From JALOOX01 sp964557955 (lineage in GTDB: Bacteria > Desulfobacterota > Syntrophobacteria > Syntrophobacterales > Syntrophobacteraceae), in contig CAZLCS010000001.1 of NCBI GenBank assembly GCA_964557955.1, positions 124,001 to 188,000 on the forward strand: DNA of 64,000 bases, in the 5' to 3' direction. The translations under genes and the position numbers were made by a program. The notes beneath the pieces were generated by a model. That model saw only the letters and a list, made by a program, of their open reading frames with translations, was not told the origin of the DNA and did no database searches. Every line of letters starts with the position of its first letter. Position 1 is the stretch's first letter. Positions 35,269 to 46,253 of this stretch are shown here, piece after piece.

Positions 35269-35895
35269 TCAACTTAAGACCTCACCTTTGAATATCCAAC
35301 ATTTGACACCAATGATTCCGTAAGTGGTCCTGGCGAGCGCCGTGCCGTAGTCGATATCAGCCCTCAATGTGTGCAAGGGGACGCGGCCTTCGCGATACCA
35401 CTCCCTCCGGGCCATTTCCGCCCCGCCGAGCCTTCCGGCGGATGCGACGCGCACACCCTTGGCCCCGAATTTCAAAGCCGCGCCAACAGCACGTTTCATG
35501 GCTCTCCGGAAGGCAACCCTTCTCACCAACTGGAGCGCAATGTTCTCAGCCACGAGGATTGAGTCGAGCTCGGGACGGCGGACTTCCTGAATGTCGATAA
35601 GGATTTCGCGCTTGAACTTGCGCTCCAGCTGCTGCCGCAGCAGCTCGATCTCAGCGCCCTTCTTGCCAATGACAATGCCGGGGCGAGCCGTATGGATGCG
35701 AATCTTGACCTTGTTGGCCGCACGCTCGATTTCGATCTTTGCAACACCTGCGTGGAACAGCCTCTGCTTCAGATAATCGCGAATCATGCGATCTTCATAG
35801 ACAAGCCGAGCGTAATCGCGCGTGGCAAACCATTTGGAGTCCCAGGTCTTAATGACCCCCAAGCGAAATCCAATCGGATGTACCTTTTGTCCCAA
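35269..35895 (-). CDS. rpsC: 30S ribosomal protein S3
   Basis: S3 forms part of the mRNA entry channel and its helicase activity. The 208-residue product has MGQKVHPIGFRLGVIKTWDS, the KH domain (IRIHTARPGIVIGKKGAEIE) and the C-terminal domain (GRLGGAEMARREWYREGRVP). The start is TTG, directly after a GGAGGTGAGG ribosome site. No ATG would retain the conserved N-terminus. Confidence 0.97.
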   Translation of the reverse strand: MGQKVHPIGFRLGVIKTWDSKWFATRDYARLVYEDRMIRDYLKQRLFHAGVAKIEIERAANKVKIRIHTARPGIVIGKKGAEIELLRQQLERKFKREILIDIQEVRRPELDSILVAENIALQLVRRVAFRRAMKRAVGAALKFGAKGVRVASAGRLGGAEMARREWYREGRVPLHTLRADIDYGTALARTTYGIIGVKCWIFKGEVLS

Positions 35896-36016
35896 ACCTC
35901 ACCTCCGGTGGTCTATCGGCCGTTCAAGCCCTGCATAATTTGTCTGCCGTTCAGCGGCGTCGAGCCTCTGTCCCTTGAGCACCCCTGAGCGCCTGAATGA
36001 CACAGACACAGAATCT

Positions 36017-36349
36017 TCACACCTCAGACAGGACGATTGTAATGTGACTCGTTCTCTTTACGATGCGTGTTGCACGCCCCATCGCCCGCGGTCGAAACCG
36101 CTTGAGTCGCGGTCCTTCGTCAACGAGAATGGTCTTCACAACCAGGTTTTCCAGATCGATGGTCCGGGCCGATTCGGCATTGGCCAAGGCAGACTTCAAC
36201 GTCTTCCCGATGAGCCTGCTCCCTTTGAGAGGAGTGAACTTGAGCATCGTCAATGCATCGGCGGCCTTTTGGCCACGCAGGACATCTGCCAGTGGGCGGA
36301 CCTTTGTGGGCGAAATGCGCGCAAATTTGGTGATGGCCTTGACCTGCAT
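36017..36349 (-). CDS. rplV: 50S ribosomal protein L22
   Basis: L22 lines the exit tunnel and its loop contributes to macrolide and arrest-peptide effects. The 110-residue product contains ITKFARISPTKVRPLADVLR. The tunnel loop (DEGPRLKRFRPRAMGRATRI) carries no obvious macrolide-resistance deletion. The ATG overlaps the rpsS stop by one base. Length equals that of E. coli L22. Confidence 0.97.
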   Translation of the reverse strand: MQVKAITKFARISPTKVRPLADVLRGQKAADALTMLKFTPLKGSRLIGKTLKSALANAESARTIDLENLVVKTILVDEGPRLKRFRPRAMGRATRIVKRTSHITIVLSEV

Positions 36350-36636
36350 TACTTCTTTCCTTTCACCTTCGACTTCTTGTCGCCAGCATGCCCGTAAAAC
36401 GTCCGCGTGGGCGAGAACTCACCCAGCTTGTGTCCGACCATGTTTTCCGATACGAACACAGGAACGAACTTCTTGCCGTTATGGACGGCAAGGGTCAGGC
36501 CCACGAACTCCGGAAGAATGGTGGACCTTCTGGACCAGGTCTTGATGACCTTGCGGTCGCCCGTGTCTCTGGCTTTGACCACCTTGTCCATCAGATGGCC
36601 ATCAACAAATGGGCCCTTTTTTAGCGAGCGAGGCAC
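36349..36636 (-). CDS. rpsS: 30S ribosomal protein S19
   Basis: S19 is a head protein that contacts S13 and L5. The 95-residue product begins MPRSLKKGPFVDGHLMDKVV and ends HKLGEFSPTRTFYGHAGDKK plus a basic tail. The start is GTG at 36636 with AAGGAG six bases upstream. An in-frame TTG six codons earlier lies before that ribosome site and is unlikely. Confidence 0.97.
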   Translation of the reverse strand: MPRSLKKGPFVDGHLMDKVVKARDTGDRKVIKTWSRRSTILPEFVGLTLAVHNGKKFVPVFVSENMVGHKLGEFSPTRTFYGHAGDKKSKVKGKK

Positions 36637-36766
36637 TTTCTTCTCCTTGAGCAATCGATGGATTGCTTTGCATTGGGAAGTGCATTCGCCTTCCCTGTAA
36701 GAATCCGGGCCGTACGGGAATCGTGAGCGGGCAGGAAACCGGCTCCCGCCATTATCGGCCGGAAGA

Positions 36767-37591
36767 CTATCTTCGACGTCTCCTCACTATGAGTCGGTCG
36801 CTGCCTTTGTTCTTTCGCGTACGATATCCCTTTGTGGGGACGCCCCATGGAGTGCAGGGATGACGCCCACCCGAGCTGCGGCCCTCACCGCCACCCATCG
36901 GATGGTCGACGGGGTTCATGGCGACACCTCTGACATGGGGTCGCTTTCCAAGCCACCGCTTTCTCCCGGCTTTACCCAGGGAGGTGTTTTCATGGTTGAT
37001 GTTGCTGATTTGCCCGACGGTGGCCTTGCATTCGATGGGGACCATACGCATTTCGGTGGAAGGCAGGCGAAGAATGGCATATCTGCCTTCCTTGGCGATA
37101 AGCTGCGTGCTTGCTCCCGCTGAACGCGCGAGCTGACCGCCTTTGCCCGGCTTCATCTCAACATTGTGCAAGACTGTGCCCAGGGGGATGCTTGCCAGGC
37201 GCAGGCAGTTGCCGGGCTTGATGTCGGCTTCATCGCTGGTGAGGACCTGGTCACCCACCGACAGGCCCACGGGGGCCAGAATATAACGCTTCTCCCCGTC
37301 TACATAGTGGAGGAGGGCGATGTGGGCCGTGCGGTTTGGATCGTATTCGATGGACGCAACCTTGGCCGGGATACCCTCTTTATCGCGCTTGAAATCCACC
37401 AGTCTGTAACGTCTCTTGTGGCCACCACCGCGGTGCCAGGCTGTCACGCGACCATACGAGTTACGGCCTCCCGACTTCCTGAGCGGTTCGAGGAGGCTCT
37501 TTTCCGGCTTGTCGCCTGTCAGGCCGGTGGGTCTCGAGTAAGTCTGAAAACGCCGACCCGGGGATGTAGGGTTCACTTTCTTGATGCTCAT
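36767..37591 (-). CDS. rplB: 50S ribosomal protein L2
   Basis: L2 is needed for subunit joining and peptidyl transfer. The 274-residue product has the N-terminal SH3-like part, the central ASIEYDPNRTAHIALLHYVD and the conserved GVAMNPVDHPMGGGEGRSSG loop with its functional histidine, and it ends in a basic tail. Length is standard. A 130-base spacer precedes rpsS downstream. Confidence 0.98.
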   Translation of the reverse strand: MSIKKVNPTSPGRRFQTYSRPTGLTGDKPEKSLLEPLRKSGGRNSYGRVTAWHRGGGHKRRYRLVDFKRDKEGIPAKVASIEYDPNRTAHIALLHYVDGEKRYILAPVGLSVGDQVLTSDEADIKPGNCLRLASIPLGTVLHNVEMKPGKGGQLARSAGASTQLIAKEGRYAILRLPSTEMRMVPIECKATVGQISNINHENTSLGKAGRKRWLGKRPHVRGVAMNPVDHPMGGGEGRSSGGRHPCTPWGVPTKGYRTRKNKGSDRLIVRRRRR

Positions 37592-37608
37592 GGATCCCTC
37601 TTTCTCTC

Positions 37609-37902
37609 CTACGCACCCTCGAAGAACTCGACGCGCTGCCCAGGTTTGATGGTCACAATGGCTTTCTTCCAGTTGGGGCGTCGAGTGAAGAACCTGCCGA
37701 CGCGCTTCTTCTTGCCGGCCATGTTCATGGTGGTTACATCGAGTACGTTGACCTTGAACATCTGTTCGACGGCCTGTTTGATCTCGATCTTATTGGCGCG
37801 CCGATCGACCTCGAAGAAGAGCTTGTTATGGACATCCTTCTCAATGGTGCTCTTCTCTGTGATCAGGGGCCGCTTCAGTATCTGATATGCTTTGCTGTTC
37901 AT
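37609..37902 (-). CDS. rplW: 50S ribosomal protein L23
   Basis: L23 surrounds the tunnel exit and docks trigger factor and SRP. The 97-residue product contains ILKRPLITEKSTIEKDVHNK and FEVDRRANKIEIKQAVEQMF. The later segment KKKRVGRFFTRRPNWKKAIV forms the rRNA-binding loop. Its ATG overlaps the rplD stop in an ATGA. Confidence 0.97.
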   Translation of the reverse strand: MNSKAYQILKRPLITEKSTIEKDVHNKLFFEVDRRANKIEIKQAVEQMFKVNVLDVTTMNMAGKKKRVGRFFTRRPNWKKAIVTIKPGQRVEFFEGA

Positions 37903-38522
37903 GACCCCAGTCTCTCCTCGATGCTCTGGATAGCCTCTCTGGTCAGGAGAAGATGATGATAATTCATCAGGTCGTAGACATTGAGGCCTTCCGACCGCAA
38001 AACCTTGACCTTTGGAATATTCTTGGCGGACTTCTCGACGACCTCATCCGATGCCGGGAGGACCACGAGAGTCTTCGCAAATTCAAAGCGGGTAAGAATC
38101 GACGCAAAATCCCTCGTCTTGATGCGTTGGAGTGCGAGCGAGTCGACGACGGTCAACTCCTGATCGAGGAGCTTCTGGCTCAGGGCCATTTTGAGCGCGA
38201 GACGACGGACCTTCTTGGGAACCTGAAATGCATACGATCTGGGAAGGGGGCCATGAATCGTTCCACCTCCACGCCAAACGGGGGATCGACTCGTGCCCGC
38301 ACGTGCCCGCCCCGTGCCCTTTTGGCGCCAAGGCTTCTTACCGCCACCACGTACTTCGCTTCTGCCCTTGGTCTTGGCCGTCCCGGCCCTTCGCTTGGCC
38401 AGTTGATAGAGCACCACTTCGTGGAGTACGTGCGGCTTTACCGGAACTCCAAAAACATCTTCATTGAGTTCCATTTGGCCGACCACGTCTCGGTTGACAT
38501 TGAACACATCGACGGTAGGCAT
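37899..38522 (-). CDS. rplD: 50S ribosomal protein L4
   Basis: L4 lines the exit tunnel and in E. coli also represses the S10 operon. The 207-residue product begins MPTVDVFNVNRDVVGQMELN. The tunnel loop GGGKKPWRQKGTGRARAGTS is intact, without an obvious macrolide-resistance change. The ATG at 38522 is preferred over codons upstream, which overlap the end of rplC. AGGAGCAAC precedes it. Confidence 0.97.
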   Translation of the reverse strand: MPTVDVFNVNRDVVGQMELNEDVFGVPVKPHVLHEVVLYQLAKRRAGTAKTKGRSEVRGGGKKPWRQKGTGRARAGTSRSPVWRGGGTIHGPLPRSYAFQVPKKVRRLALKMALSQKLLDQELTVVDSLALQRIKTRDFASILTRFEFAKTLVVLPASDEVVEKSAKNIPKVKVLRSEGLNVYDLMNYHHLLLTREAIQSIEERLGS

Positions 38523-38575
38523 GTTGCTCCTCGATTCCGATCTGACCATGACATCCGCGCCTCTGGAATCCGGCA

Positions 38576-39208
38576 CTACCTCACGCGGTTGGTCTTCCTG
38601 ATGAACACGATACTGTTCTTGGCTCCGGGCACTGCACCCTTTATGAGAAGGATGTTTTCCTCCGGTCGCACATCGACTATTTTGAGGTGCAATGAGGTGA
38701 TACGCTTATTGCCTTTTTGCCCGGCCATCTTCTTGCCCTTGATCACCCGACCGGGGAAAGTCGCATTTCCCGTAGACCCCGGCTCCCGGATGTTCTTCGA
38801 GCCGTGCGCAGACGGTCCCCGCTGAAAACCCCAGCGCTTGATGGGCCCGGCAAAACCCTTCCCCTTACTCTTGCCGATCACGTCCACAAACTCGCCAATC
38901 TCAAAGGCATCCGCCATGAGCTCCTGGCCGAGCTCGTAGCCCTCGGTTTCATTGACGCGGACCTCCCTCAGCACGGAGAAGTAACCCTTGCCCGCCTTGT
39001 CCATATGACCCTGGAGGGGCTTGGTGACGTTCTTGGGTTTTGAGGTCCCGAAACCGAGCTGGAGAGCAGCGTATCCATCATTTTCGATTGTCTTGATTTG
39101 AGTGATCGTACACGGTCCCGCCTGGACTACCGTTACAGGAACAACAGTGCCGTCATCAGCAAAGACCTGAGTCATTTCCATTTTACGCCCGATAAGTGCT
39201 TTGATCAT
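38576..39208 (-). CDS. rplC: 50S ribosomal protein L3
   Basis: L3 starts 50S assembly and reaches the peptidyl-transferase centre. The 210-residue product starts MIKALIGRKMEMTQVFADDG. It contains GKGFAGPIKRWGFQRGPSAH with the functional loop and the glutamine region near RGPSAHGSKNIREPGSTG. Length is normal. It follows rpsJ by 40 bases. Confidence 0.98.
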   Translation of the reverse strand: MIKALIGRKMEMTQVFADDGTVVPVTVVQAGPCTITQIKTIENDGYAALQLGFGTSKPKNVTKPLQGHMDKAGKGYFSVLREVRVNETEGYELGQELMADAFEIGEFVDVIGKSKGKGFAGPIKRWGFQRGPSAHGSKNIREPGSTGNATFPGRVIKGKKMAGQKGNKRITSLHLKIVDVRPEENILLIKGAVPGAKNSIVFIRKTNRVR

Positions 39209-39248
39209 TGGTCCCAGCTCTTTCTTTCAGAACCGCACGCTCATATCC

Positions 39249-39560
<312 letters not shown>

Positions 39561-39640
39561 AAATCTTCGTTCCTATCCGACAGGAGGGGACGCTGGTCTG
39601 CAGACCCCCCCCCCGTCAGAAAACTGGTTATCTGATTCGC

Positions 39641-40847
<1,207 letters not shown>

Positions 40848-41025
40848 GACCTCTCCTCACCAAGTACCCAAGTTTTAGGATCTTCTCAAACACCGGTCAT
40901 CACGATTTCGCGGGATCAGGTGTCCCTACATGGTTGGGAACAGGCTGTCTTGTCACGAGATCAACCACTCACAGGTTGATCGTTATTCAACTCGGAAGTG
41001 GACCAATGGCTCAACCGCCCGGATC

Positions 41026-41496
41026 CTACCAGCGATAGTGGGCGAAGGCCTTGTTGGCTTCGGCCATGCGGTGCGTGTCTTCACGCTTCTTAACCGCTGC
41101 CCCCCTGTTCTGAGCCGCGTCCTGAAGCTCCCCCGCAAGGCGCTGGACCATGGTCTTTTCTGAGCGCTGGTTCGCGTAGTTGATGATCCAACGCATGGCC
41201 AAGGCATCTCTTCGCTCATGCCTCACCTCGACCGGGACCTGATAGGTGGCACCGCCGACGCGCCTGGATTTGACCTCGATGACCGGACGCACATGATCCA
41301 TGGCCTTGTGAAAGACCTCCATCGGATCCTGCTTGCTTCGCTGTTCGATGATTTCGAGGGCCCCGTAAAAGATGCGTTCCGCCAGGCTCTTCTTTCCCTT
41401 CTGCATGACGTTGTTCATGAACTTGGCGACCAGCCTGCTGTTATACTTCGGGTCCGGCAGGATTTCACGCTTGGGAACTTCTCTTCTCCTTGGCAT
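41026..41496 (-). CDS. rpsG: 30S ribosomal protein S7
   Basis: S7 nucleates the 30S head and contacts E-site tRNA. The 156-residue product has the start MPRRREVPKREILPDPKYNS, the middle VAKFMNNVMQKGKKSLAERI and the end MAEANKAFAHYRW. The downstream neighbour is tuf1 after 191 bases with no fusA. A weak hairpin-rich region lies between, but I see no clear terminator. Confidence 0.98.
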   Translation of the reverse strand: MPRRREVPKREILPDPKYNSRLVAKFMNNVMQKGKKSLAERIFYGALEIIEQRSKQDPMEVFHKAMDHVRPVIEVKSRRVGGATYQVPVEVRHERRDALAMRWIINYANQRSEKTMVQRLAGELQDAAQNRGAAVKKREDTHRMAEANKAFAHYRW

Positions 41497-41578
41497 CCTC
41501 TTCCTCGATCTTCAGTTCTTGGTGACAGAAGTGGCCATGGCTTGATTCATAGCCATGGCCACAGAGATTGCTCCTGGA

Positions 41579-41950
41579 TTATTTGGGTCTCTTCGCACCG
41601 TACTTGGAGCGGCCCTGCTTGCGATTAGCCACGCCCAGAGCATCCAGAGTGCCCCGGATGATGTGATACCGCACACCCGGAAGATCCTTCACGCGGCCGC
41701 CACGGATCAGGACCACGGAATGCTCCTGAAGGTTGTGCCCAATGCCGGGGATGTACGATGTCACTTCGATCCCATTCGTGAGGCGAACACGTGCGATCTT
41801 GCGCAGGGCGGAATTGGGCTTCTTTGGAGTCGTGGTGTAAACCCTGACACAGACCCCTCGCTTCTGCGGGCAGCTCTGGAGTGCCGGCGTACTGGATTTC
41901 TTTTTGATTTCCTCGCGGCGTTTCCTCACCAACTGGTTGATCGTGGGCAT
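41579..41950 (-). CDS. rpsL: 30S ribosomal protein S12
   Basis: S12 guards decoding at the A site. The 123-residue product starts MPTINQLVRKRREEIKKKSS. It has TTPKKPNSALRKIARVRLTN and RGGRVKDLPGVRYHIIRGTL, with lysines at the usual streptomycin positions, so no resistance change is seen. The Asp in KDLPG is the target of RimO, which is also encoded in this window. The ATG at 41950 gives the family start. Confidence 0.98.
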   Translation of the reverse strand: MPTINQLVRKRREEIKKKSSTPALQSCPQKRGVCVRVYTTTPKKPNSALRKIARVRLTNGIEVTSYIPGIGHNLQEHSVVLIRGGRVKDLPGVRYHIIRGTLDALGVANRKQGRSKYGAKRPK

Positions 41951-42099
41951 TTCCAAATACTCCGTTCGTCGGAAAATCCGTTCACTATCCCTCAAAGGGG
42001 CCTTTCAAATGCCTTGACTCGCAAATCCGCTCTATTTACTCGTCAGAGTGTCTGTTGTCAAGGGCTTTTTGGATCAGGCCCACGTATGGCGAATGACCA

Positions 42100-45000
42100 C
42101 TAATCCCGAAGCTCCCGGTAGGTGCGCACTCCGGTTCCCGCCGGAATCAAACGGCCCATGATGACGTTCTCCTTGAGACCCAGCAAGTAGTCCACCTTCC
42201 CAGCCGTTGCCGCGTCAGTCAACACTTTGGTCGTCTCCTGGAAGGAGGCTGCAGAAATGAAGCTTTGCGTGCTCAACGACGCCTTGGTGATTCCGAGCAG
42301 AAGCGGCTCCGCCATGGCCGGTCGCTTTCCCTGGGCCAGCAACTCTTCGTTGAGCATCTCGAAGACCGGTTTCTCGACATGTTCACCCATCAAAAACTCA
42401 GATTCTCCCGGGTCCGTGATCCTGACCCGCTTGAGCATCTGGCGCACGATCACTTCAATGTGCTTGTCGTTGATCTTGACACCCTGGAGGCGATAAACCT
42501 GCTGTACTTCATCCACCAGATACTTGGCCACTTCCTTTTCACCCAGAACTGTCAGGATGTCGTGGGGATTAGGGGATCCATCCATGAGAGGCTCACCCGC
42601 TCGTACATAATCGCCCTCATGAACACTGATGTGCTTTCCTTTGGGAATGAGATAGTCTCGAGGATCGCCAACTTGAGGTGTCACCGTAACCTTGCGCTTG
42701 CCCTTGGTGTCTTTGCCAAAACTCACCACGCCGTCGATTTCCGTGATGACTGCATGCTCCTTGGGCTTGCGCACTTCGAACAGTTCGGCCACTCTCGGAA
42801 GACCACCCGTGATGTCTTTGGTCTTGGTTGTCTCACGGGGAATTCTAGCCAAAACATCGCCGGGGGAGATCTGATCGCCTTCATTGACCATGAGGATGGC
42901 GCCGAGTGGCATGAAATAACGCGCATGACCACCTTCGCCCACCCGGGCCGTGCGGCCCTTCTCATCCTTGATGGAGATTCGGGGCCTGACATCCGAGTCC
43001 CGGTACTCAACAACGACCTTGCTGGATTTGCCTGTCACGGGATCCAGCTTCTCCTGCATCGTCTGGCCTTCGGTGATGTCACCGAATTTGACGGTGCCCG
43101 CGATTTCAGTCAGAATCGGCATCGTGAACGGGTCCCATTCGGCCAGCAGATTGTCGGGCTCCAAAACCTGCCCGTCCTCCACTTTCAACTTGGCGCCGTA
43201 GTTGATAACGTATCGTTCTCTTTCACGGCCGGCCTCACTCACGATACAGATCTCGCCGTTGCGGTTCATGGCGACCAGATCGCCCTCCCTGTTGCGAACC
43301 GTATTGAGGTTCAGGAACCGTACGGTGCCCGGGTACCGATTGTTGATCGAAGTTCTTTCGATGCTCTTGCTGGCGGTACCACCGATGTGGAATGTGCGCA
43401 TCGTCAGCTGGGTGCCAGGTTCGCCGATGGACTGGGCAGCAATGATGCCCACCGCTTCACCCATCTGGGCGAGCTTTCCCTGAGCGAGATCTCGACCGTA
43501 ACACATGGCACATACACCACGCGGGCTCCGACAGGTCAAGACCGAACGAATCAGAACCTTTTCGATACCCGCATCCTCGACTTTTTGAACACCCTGCTCG
43601 TCGATTTCCGTTCCTGCGGGAATGAGCACTTCTCCCGTGACCGGGTCCGAAATGTCTTCGTGAGCTGTTCTCCCCAGGATACGCTCTCCCAGGCGCTGAA
43701 TGATTTCTCCCGCTTCCAGCAAAGCTTCCACTTCAATACCATCCATGGTTCCACAATCATGCTCGCCGATGATGACGTCCTGGGATACGTCCACCAGGCG
43801 CCGTGTGAGGTATCCGGAGTTCGCTGTCTTCAATGCAGTGTCCGCGAGCCCCTTCCGGGCGCCGTGAGTGGAGATGAAGTACTGAAGAACCGTCAATCCC
43901 TCTCTGAAGTTGGCGGTGATGGGGGTCTCTATGATTTCTCCTGAGGGCTTGGCCATGAGTCCACGCATGCCGGAAAGCTGTCGCATCTGGTCCTTGCTGC
44001 CTCGAGCACCCGAATCCGCCATCATGTAAATGGGATTGAATGCTTCAGCCTTCTGACCATCGCCTCCTTCCTTGGAGCCAATCTCCTTCATCATCTCGGA
44101 AGCCACATCTTCTGTGGCCTTGGCCCAGATATCGACGGCCTTGTTGTATTTCTCACCCTCGGTGATCAAACCTTCATTATACTGCCTTTCAATCTCCGTC
44201 ACCTGGTTGAAGGCCAGCTCCAGGATCTCCGATTTGCGCGACGGGATGACCATGTCGTTGATGGATATGGAAATACCCGATCGGGTGGCGAACTCATAGC
44301 CCATGTCCTTGAGCCGGTCCGCCAGCAGCACGGTGGCCTTGACACCCGCGCTGCGGTAACACATGTCAATCAGCTGTGCCAGACTCTTTTTGTTCATGAC
44401 CTTATTGATGGCGGAGAAAGGGATATCGGGGGGCAAAATCTCTGAAAGAACGATACGGCCGACCGTAGTGTCCACGCGATCCTTGCCCATCCTGACCTGT
44501 ATCCGTGCGTGGAGCTCGGCTTCCCCCGCATCATAAGCGCATCGCACCTCTTCACGGTTTGAGAAGATCCGCCCTTCGCCCCTGGCCCCGCTTCTCTCCC
44601 GTGTCATGAAGTAGATCCCGAGGACGATGTCCTGAGATGGCACGATGATCGGGTCGCCATGGGCAGGGCTCAGGATGTTGTTGGTGGACATCATCAGAAC
44701 GCGAGCTTCCGTCTGGGCCTCGATGGACAGAGGAATGTGCACCGCCATCTGGTCCCCGTCGAAATCCGCGTTGAACGCCGTGCACACCAGGGGATGAAGC
44801 TGGATGGCCTTGCCCTCGATCAGGATCGGTTCAAAGGCCTGGATGCCGAGTCGGTGCAATGTGGGAGCCCGATTGAGCATGACGGGAAACTCTCGCACCA
44901 CTTCGTCCAGGGTATCCCAAACCTCCGGAGTCTCCTTCTCCACCATCTTCTTGGCAGCCTTGATCGTGCTGACGTATCCTTTCTCCTCCAGCTTGTTATA

Positions 45001-46143
45001 GATAAAAGGCTTGAACAGCTCGAGGGCCATCTTCTTGGGCAAACCGCACTGATGCAGGCGGAGATTGGGCCCGGTGACGATGACGGTACGGCCTGAATAG
45101 TCCACGCGCTTGCCGAGCAGGTTCTGGCGAAAACGGCCCTGCTTGCCTTTGAGCATGTCGCTCAGCGATTTCAACGGACGTTTACTGGCGCCTGTGATGG
45201 TCTTTCCGCGCCGTCCGTTATCGAAAAGAACATCCACCGCTTCCTGAAGCATCCGCTTTTCATTGCGGATGATGATGTCCGGGGCGTTGAGCTCTTGAAG
45301 GCGCTTCAGCCGGTTGTTCCGGTTGATGACCCTTCGGTACAGGTCATTGAGATCGCTGGTGGCGAACCGCCCGCCGTCCAAAGGAACGAGGGGCCGCAGG
45401 TCCGGCGGCAATACCGGGATCACGTCCATGATCATCCACTCCGGCCGATTGTCGGATTCCCGGAATGCGTCAATGATCTTAAGCCGTTTGGCCAGCTTCT
45501 TGCGCTTGGCCATGGAGTTCGTCTTCATCATTTCCTCGCGAAGCTCCAGGGCCAGCTTGTCGAGATCCAGCGTCATCAACAGCTGCTTGATGGCTTCGGC
45601 GCCTATGCCCGCCACAAAGCCGCTGCCGTATTCCTGGACCGTTTGACGGTACTTCTCCTCGGTGAGCAGCTCACCACGGGTCAGTGGGGTTTCGCCGGGG
45701 TCCAGTACAATGTAGGAGTCGAAGTAGAGGACCTTTTCCAGCTCTCGGAGCGTGAGGTCCAGCAGGTTGCCGATCTTGCTGGGAAGACTGCGCAGAAACC
45801 AGATATGTGCCACAGGCGCGGCCAGCTCAATATGCCCCATCCTTTCCCGTCGGACCTTGGACTGAATCACCTCGACGCCGCATTTCTCACACACCACGCC
45901 TCGATGCTTCATGCGCTTGTACTTGCCGCAGTTACACTCGTAGTCCTTGATGGGACCAAAAATCCTCGCACAGAACAATCCCTCACGTTCCGGTTTGAAC
46001 GTGCGGTAGTTGATGGTCTCCGGTTTCTTGACTTCACCGTAGGACCATTCGCGGATGCGCTCCGGCGAGGAGATCATGATCTTCACCGCATTGAAATGGA
46101 GCGGATCTTTGGGCTTCATGAAAAGACTGTACAGCTCTTTCAA
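42100..46143 (-). CDS. rpoC: DNA-directed RNA polymerase subunit beta'
   Basis: Beta' holds the catalytic magnesium of RNA polymerase. The 1,347-residue product shows the N-terminal zinc site (CNCGKYKRMKHRGVVCEKCG), the catalytic loop NADFDGDQMAVH, the trigger-loop region (ARGSKDQMRQLSGMRGLMAK) and the second zinc site (CRSPRGVCAMC). I chose TTG at 46143 because a perfect AAGGAGG is six bases upstream and the product starts MKELYSLFMKPKDP, as expected. The 21 open codons before it are not conserved. Confidence 0.98.
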   Translation of the reverse strand: MKELYSLFMKPKDPLHFNAVKIMISSPERIREWSYGEVKKPETINYRTFKPEREGLFCARIFGPIKDYECNCGKYKRMKHRGVVCEKCGVEVIQSKVRRERMGHIELAAPVAHIWFLRSLPSKIGNLLDLTLRELEKVLYFDSYIVLDPGETPLTRGELLTEEKYRQTVQEYGSGFVAGIGAEAIKQLLMTLDLDKLALELREEMMKTNSMAKRKKLAKRLKIIDAFRESDNRPEWMIMDVIPVLPPDLRPLVPLDGGRFATSDLNDLYRRVINRNNRLKRLQELNAPDIIIRNEKRMLQEAVDVLFDNGRRGKTITGASKRPLKSLSDMLKGKQGRFRQNLLGKRVDYSGRTVIVTGPNLRLHQCGLPKKMALELFKPFIYNKLEEKGYVSTIKAAKKMVEKETPEVWDTLDEVVREFPVMLNRAPTLHRLGIQAFEPILIEGKAIQLHPLVCTAFNADFDGDQMAVHIPLSIEAQTEARVLMMSTNNILSPAHGDPIIVPSQDIVLGIYFMTRERSGARGEGRIFSNREEVRCAYDAGEAELHARIQVRMGKDRVDTTVGRIVLSEILPPDIPFSAINKVMNKKSLAQLIDMCYRSAGVKATVLLADRLKDMGYEFATRSGISISINDMVIPSRKSEILELAFNQVTEIERQYNEGLITEGEKYNKAVDIWAKATEDVASEMMKEIGSKEGGDGQKAEAFNPIYMMADSGARGSKDQMRQLSGMRGLMAKPSGEIIETPITANFREGLTVLQYFISTHGARKGLADTALKTANSGYLTRRLVDVSQDVIIGEHDCGTMDGIEVEALLEAGEIIQRLGERILGRTAHEDISDPVTGEVLIPAGTEIDEQGVQKVEDAGIEKVLIRSVLTCRSPRGVCAMCYGRDLAQGKLAQMGEAVGIIAAQSIGEPGTQLTMRTFHIGGTASKSIERTSINNRYPGTVRFLNLNTVRNREGDLVAMNRNGEICIVSEAGRERERYVINYGAKLKVEDGQVLEPDNLLAEWDPFTMPILTEIAGTVKFGDITEGQTMQEKLDPVTGKSSKVVVEYRDSDVRPRISIKDEKGRTARVGEGGHARYFMPLGAILMVNEGDQISPGDVLARIPRETTKTKDITGGLPRVAELFEVRKPKEHAVITEIDGVVSFGKDTKGKRKVTVTPQVGDPRDYLIPKGKHISVHEGDYVRAGEPLMDGSPNPHDILTVLGEKEVAKYLVDEVQQVYRLQGVKINDKHIEVIVRQMLKRVRITDPGESEFLMGEHVEKPVFEMLNEELLAQGKRPAMAEPLLLGITKASLSTQSFISAASFQETTKVLTDAATAGKVDYLLGLKENVIMGRLIPAGTGVRTYRELRD

Positions 46144-46253
46144 AGGGTCCTCCTTACAGTTCGTGCCTTGAGCGTCACCCTGCGGCCCCGGCATCAACCC
46201 ATTCACGGGCCGCCACCCATGTCATCGAACTAAAAGCCCTGTCGGCCTCTGGC

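Noticed and set aside
42265..43944. Long open frame (about 559 codons) antisense to rpoC
   Set aside because: It lies wholly within conserved rpoC coding sequence on the other strand and shows no family features; GC-rich codon use creates such frames.
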